Source: JAJEAO01 sp963667635 | GTDB taxonomy: Bacteria; Acidobacteriota; Vicinamibacteria; Marinacidobacterales; Marinacidobacteraceae | Assembly: GCA_965232015.1 (NCBI GenBank) | Contig: OZ246946.1 | Coordinates: forward strand, 2,728,001-2,792,000 | Direction of reading: 5' to 3' | DNA: 64,000 bases | Shown: positions 62,696 to 64,000 of the stretch, one piece after another | Numbering within the stretch: the stretch's first letter is position 1 | Layout: each line of letters starts with the position of its first letter | The notes under the pieces: model-generated | Database searches by the model: none | Seen by the model: the letters and a program-made list of their open reading frames with translations, nothing else | What the model was told of the DNA's origin: nothing | Program-made: the position numbers and the translations under genes

Positions 62696-63523
62696 GTGAA
62701 GGGGAGACCATGGATCGGCCGGATCATTGCCGGGCTCGCGCTTCTCCTCCTCGCCGTCCTGGCCGCTGCGACGCTGCTGCGAAACGAGCCGCAGGCACCC
62801 GATGACCGTGTCGTCGCTGCGCCCGAACCGGATGCGCAGGATGCCGCGCCACAGATCGGGGCTCCCCGCATCACCTTCACGAGGACACGGGTCCGCGAAG
62901 TGGACGAGAGCCCGGTGGGGCGTTTGGTGGAAGCGGCGCGACGGGGCCGGGTGGACGAGGTCCGCAGCCTGCTGGGCGAAGGTGTCTCGCCGGCGGCGGC
63001 CGATGTCAACGGCGACATGCCGCTCCATCGGGCGGCGCTGGCCGCGGCGCCGGAAGTTCTCGACATCCTGCTCGCCGCCGGCGCCGATCCCGATGCGCCT
63101 GATGGCCGCGGCTGGTATCCGCTCGCGTACGCCATCCTCGCCGGCTCGCTCGCATGCACCGAGCGCCTCCTCGCCGTCGGCGCAGAGGTTCGGGCGCAGA
63201 TCCCCGAGGGTTCCCCGCTCGAACCGCTGATTACCGGCTGGCTGGCGGCAGAGGCGGGCATCCCCGACGCGCCTGCCAAGCGGGAGAGCGAGCGGGTCGA
63301 AGTCGCCCGCGCCATTCTCGAGGCGGGCGGAACATCGGGCGCCGGCGAGGTTCTGGACCGCGCGATCACGTTGATGAAGAGCGAGGAACTCGTCGCGGTC
63401 CTTCTGGATCACGGCGTGCGGCTGGACACTTCCACCCGCACGGGGAGCGCCCTGATGCGTCTGAGGGGCCCGATCGGTGACCGACTCCGGGCCGCGGCGG
63501 AGCTGGACGCGGGCGGCCGGTAA
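62696..63523 (+). CDS. Membrane-anchored ankyrin-repeat protein (second copy of module)
   Basis: 275 residues from GTG 62696 with GGAGGAGGAGG just upstream. A basic start and one helix (IIAGLALLLLAVLAAATLL) are followed by a linker and ankyrin-type repeats: GRLVEAARRGRVDEVRSLLG, MPLHRAALAAAPEVLDILLA, AGADPDAPDGRGWYPLAYAI and ELVAVLLDHGVRLDTSTRTG. Same layout as the protein at 47346-48119, including a downstream ADOP permease. Expected in the inner membrane with the repeats in the periplasm. Confidence 0.85.
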   Translation: MKGRPWIGRIIAGLALLLLAVLAAATLLRNEPQAPDDRVVAAPEPDAQDAAPQIGAPRITFTRTRVREVDESPVGRLVEAARRGRVDEVRSLLGEGVSPAAADVNGDMPLHRAALAAAPEVLDILLAAGADPDAPDGRGWYPLAYAILAGSLACTERLLAVGAEVRAQIPEGSPLEPLITGWLAAEAGIPDAPAKRESERVEVARAILEAGGTSGAGEVLDRAITLMKSEELVAVLLDHGVRLDTSTRTGSALMRLRGPIGDRLRAAAELDAGGR

Positions 63524-63598
63524 GCCCGGCTGGCCGGCAATGCCCGGTTCTCGTAGCTGCCAGGATCCGGTCGCCGGCGCCGTTCCCGGTTGAGAGTC

Positions 63599-64000
63599 GT
63601 GCTGACCCGCGGACTGCTCGCGGCGACAATCGCGGCGCGGTCTCTTCGGGCAGGTTCCTGGAGCACCGCCGCGGCGGTTGTCGTGCTGGCCGGCGCGGTG
63701 GGGGCGCATCGGAGCGTCGCCACCGCCTGGTCCTCGATCGTCCATCCGGACCTTCCCTACCGGGACGCGGAGCAGTTCGTTCAGCTCGAGGTCCGCGGCG
63801 GCAGCGCGTCCGCTCCCGGCATCGCACTCCTCTTCGGGCGGGAAGTCGAGACCCTGACCCATGAGGGCCAGTCGTTCGTCCGGGCCGGACACTCGATCCC
63901 GGCGCGGATTGCGCTGGGTTCACGGATGGTCGTCGCGGCCTCTGTGGAGCCCGGCCTCTTCGATTCGCTGGGCGTAGCTCCGGCAGTCGGTCGGCTGTTC
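63599..64000 (+). CDS. ADOP-family orphan permease, N-terminal part (runs off right edge)
   Basis: 134 residues visible from GTG 63599, open at the right edge. One N-terminal helix (STAAAVVVLAGAVGAHRSVA), then HPDLPYRDAEQFVQLEVRGG and RMVVAASVEPGLFDSLGVAP, the beginning of a MacB-like periplasmic core. Residue pattern and gene order match the permease at 44924-47320 (TYALPYRDLSAVVVLRSVG; VQAGVAPPGMFEQLGVSP). It lies 75 bases after the ankyrin gene. Confidence 0.82.
   Translation, partial: MLTRGLLAATIAARSLRAGSWSTAAAVVVLAGAVGAHRSVATAWSSIVHPDLPYRDAEQFVQLEVRGGSASAPGIALLFGREVETLTHEGQSFVRAGHSIPARIALGSRMVVAASVEPGLFDSLGVAPAVGRLF

Overview
The window is about 70% GC, bacterial and gene-dense. The protein content points to Acidobacteriota, with Gemmatimonadota as second choice. 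The indicators are three ADOP-type orphan permeases, an Oar-like TonB receptor next to a CRTAC1 (FG-GAP + ASPIC/UnbV) protein, three DUF5916/CBM9-like outer-membrane barrels, a DUF6503 lipoprotein, TPR proteins, and a dispersed palindromic repeat with the core CTGGAGNCCGGCGCTCCA. No rRNA, tRNA or CRISPR array was seen. The taxonomic call is inference from gene content only.

Layout. 1-5100: a permease running off the left edge, an M24 Xaa-Pro peptidase, a DUF6503 lipoprotein and an ALDH7-type aldehyde dehydrogenase, all on the minus strand, then a palindrome-rich spacer. 5109-10142: a TonB receptor followed by a TPR/FG-GAP CRTAC1 protein, with a strong hairpin between them. 10349-15883: VapBC, MazEF, a sulfatase-fold TPR lipoprotein, another VapBC, FitAB and a MITE-like element. 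15926-19409: Dcp-type oligopeptidase, heme O synthase and a small unknown gene. 19410-24869: a MacAB-like exporter operon (adaptor, ATPase, two permeases, solute-binding lipoprotein). 25090-28302: two AAA ATPases and a broken alpha-carbonic anhydrase.

28472-36484 is a gene graveyard and mobile region. An IS21 element (29252-32032) splits an AbrB-type antitoxin whose PIN toxin gene remains. An IS256 element (33069-34448) splits a restriction endonuclease gene that has also lost most of its middle. HigBA, BrnTA and a small unknown gene follow. Both insertions can be undone on paper: removing the element and one copy of the target duplication restores an uninterrupted reading frame.

36639-44700 is metabolic and export cargo: acetyltransferase, sodium:solute symporter, D-2-hydroxyacid dehydrogenase, aminotransferase, and a three-gene secreted-protein operon. 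44748-48700 holds an ankyrin/ADOP-permease pair, with a start-less Cys-rich peptide relic upstream, bracketed by two copies of a degenerate repeat. 48946-57457 is a cytochrome c maturation operon (ccmE-F-H-I-orf-A-B) that continues without a gap into a DUF5916 barrel gene. Its CcmE carries the CXXXY heme-attachment variant, and no ccmC or ccmG is present. 57668-62591 are two tandem DUF5916 paralogs. The window ends with a second ankyrin/ADOP pair (62696-64000), so this two-gene module occurs twice.
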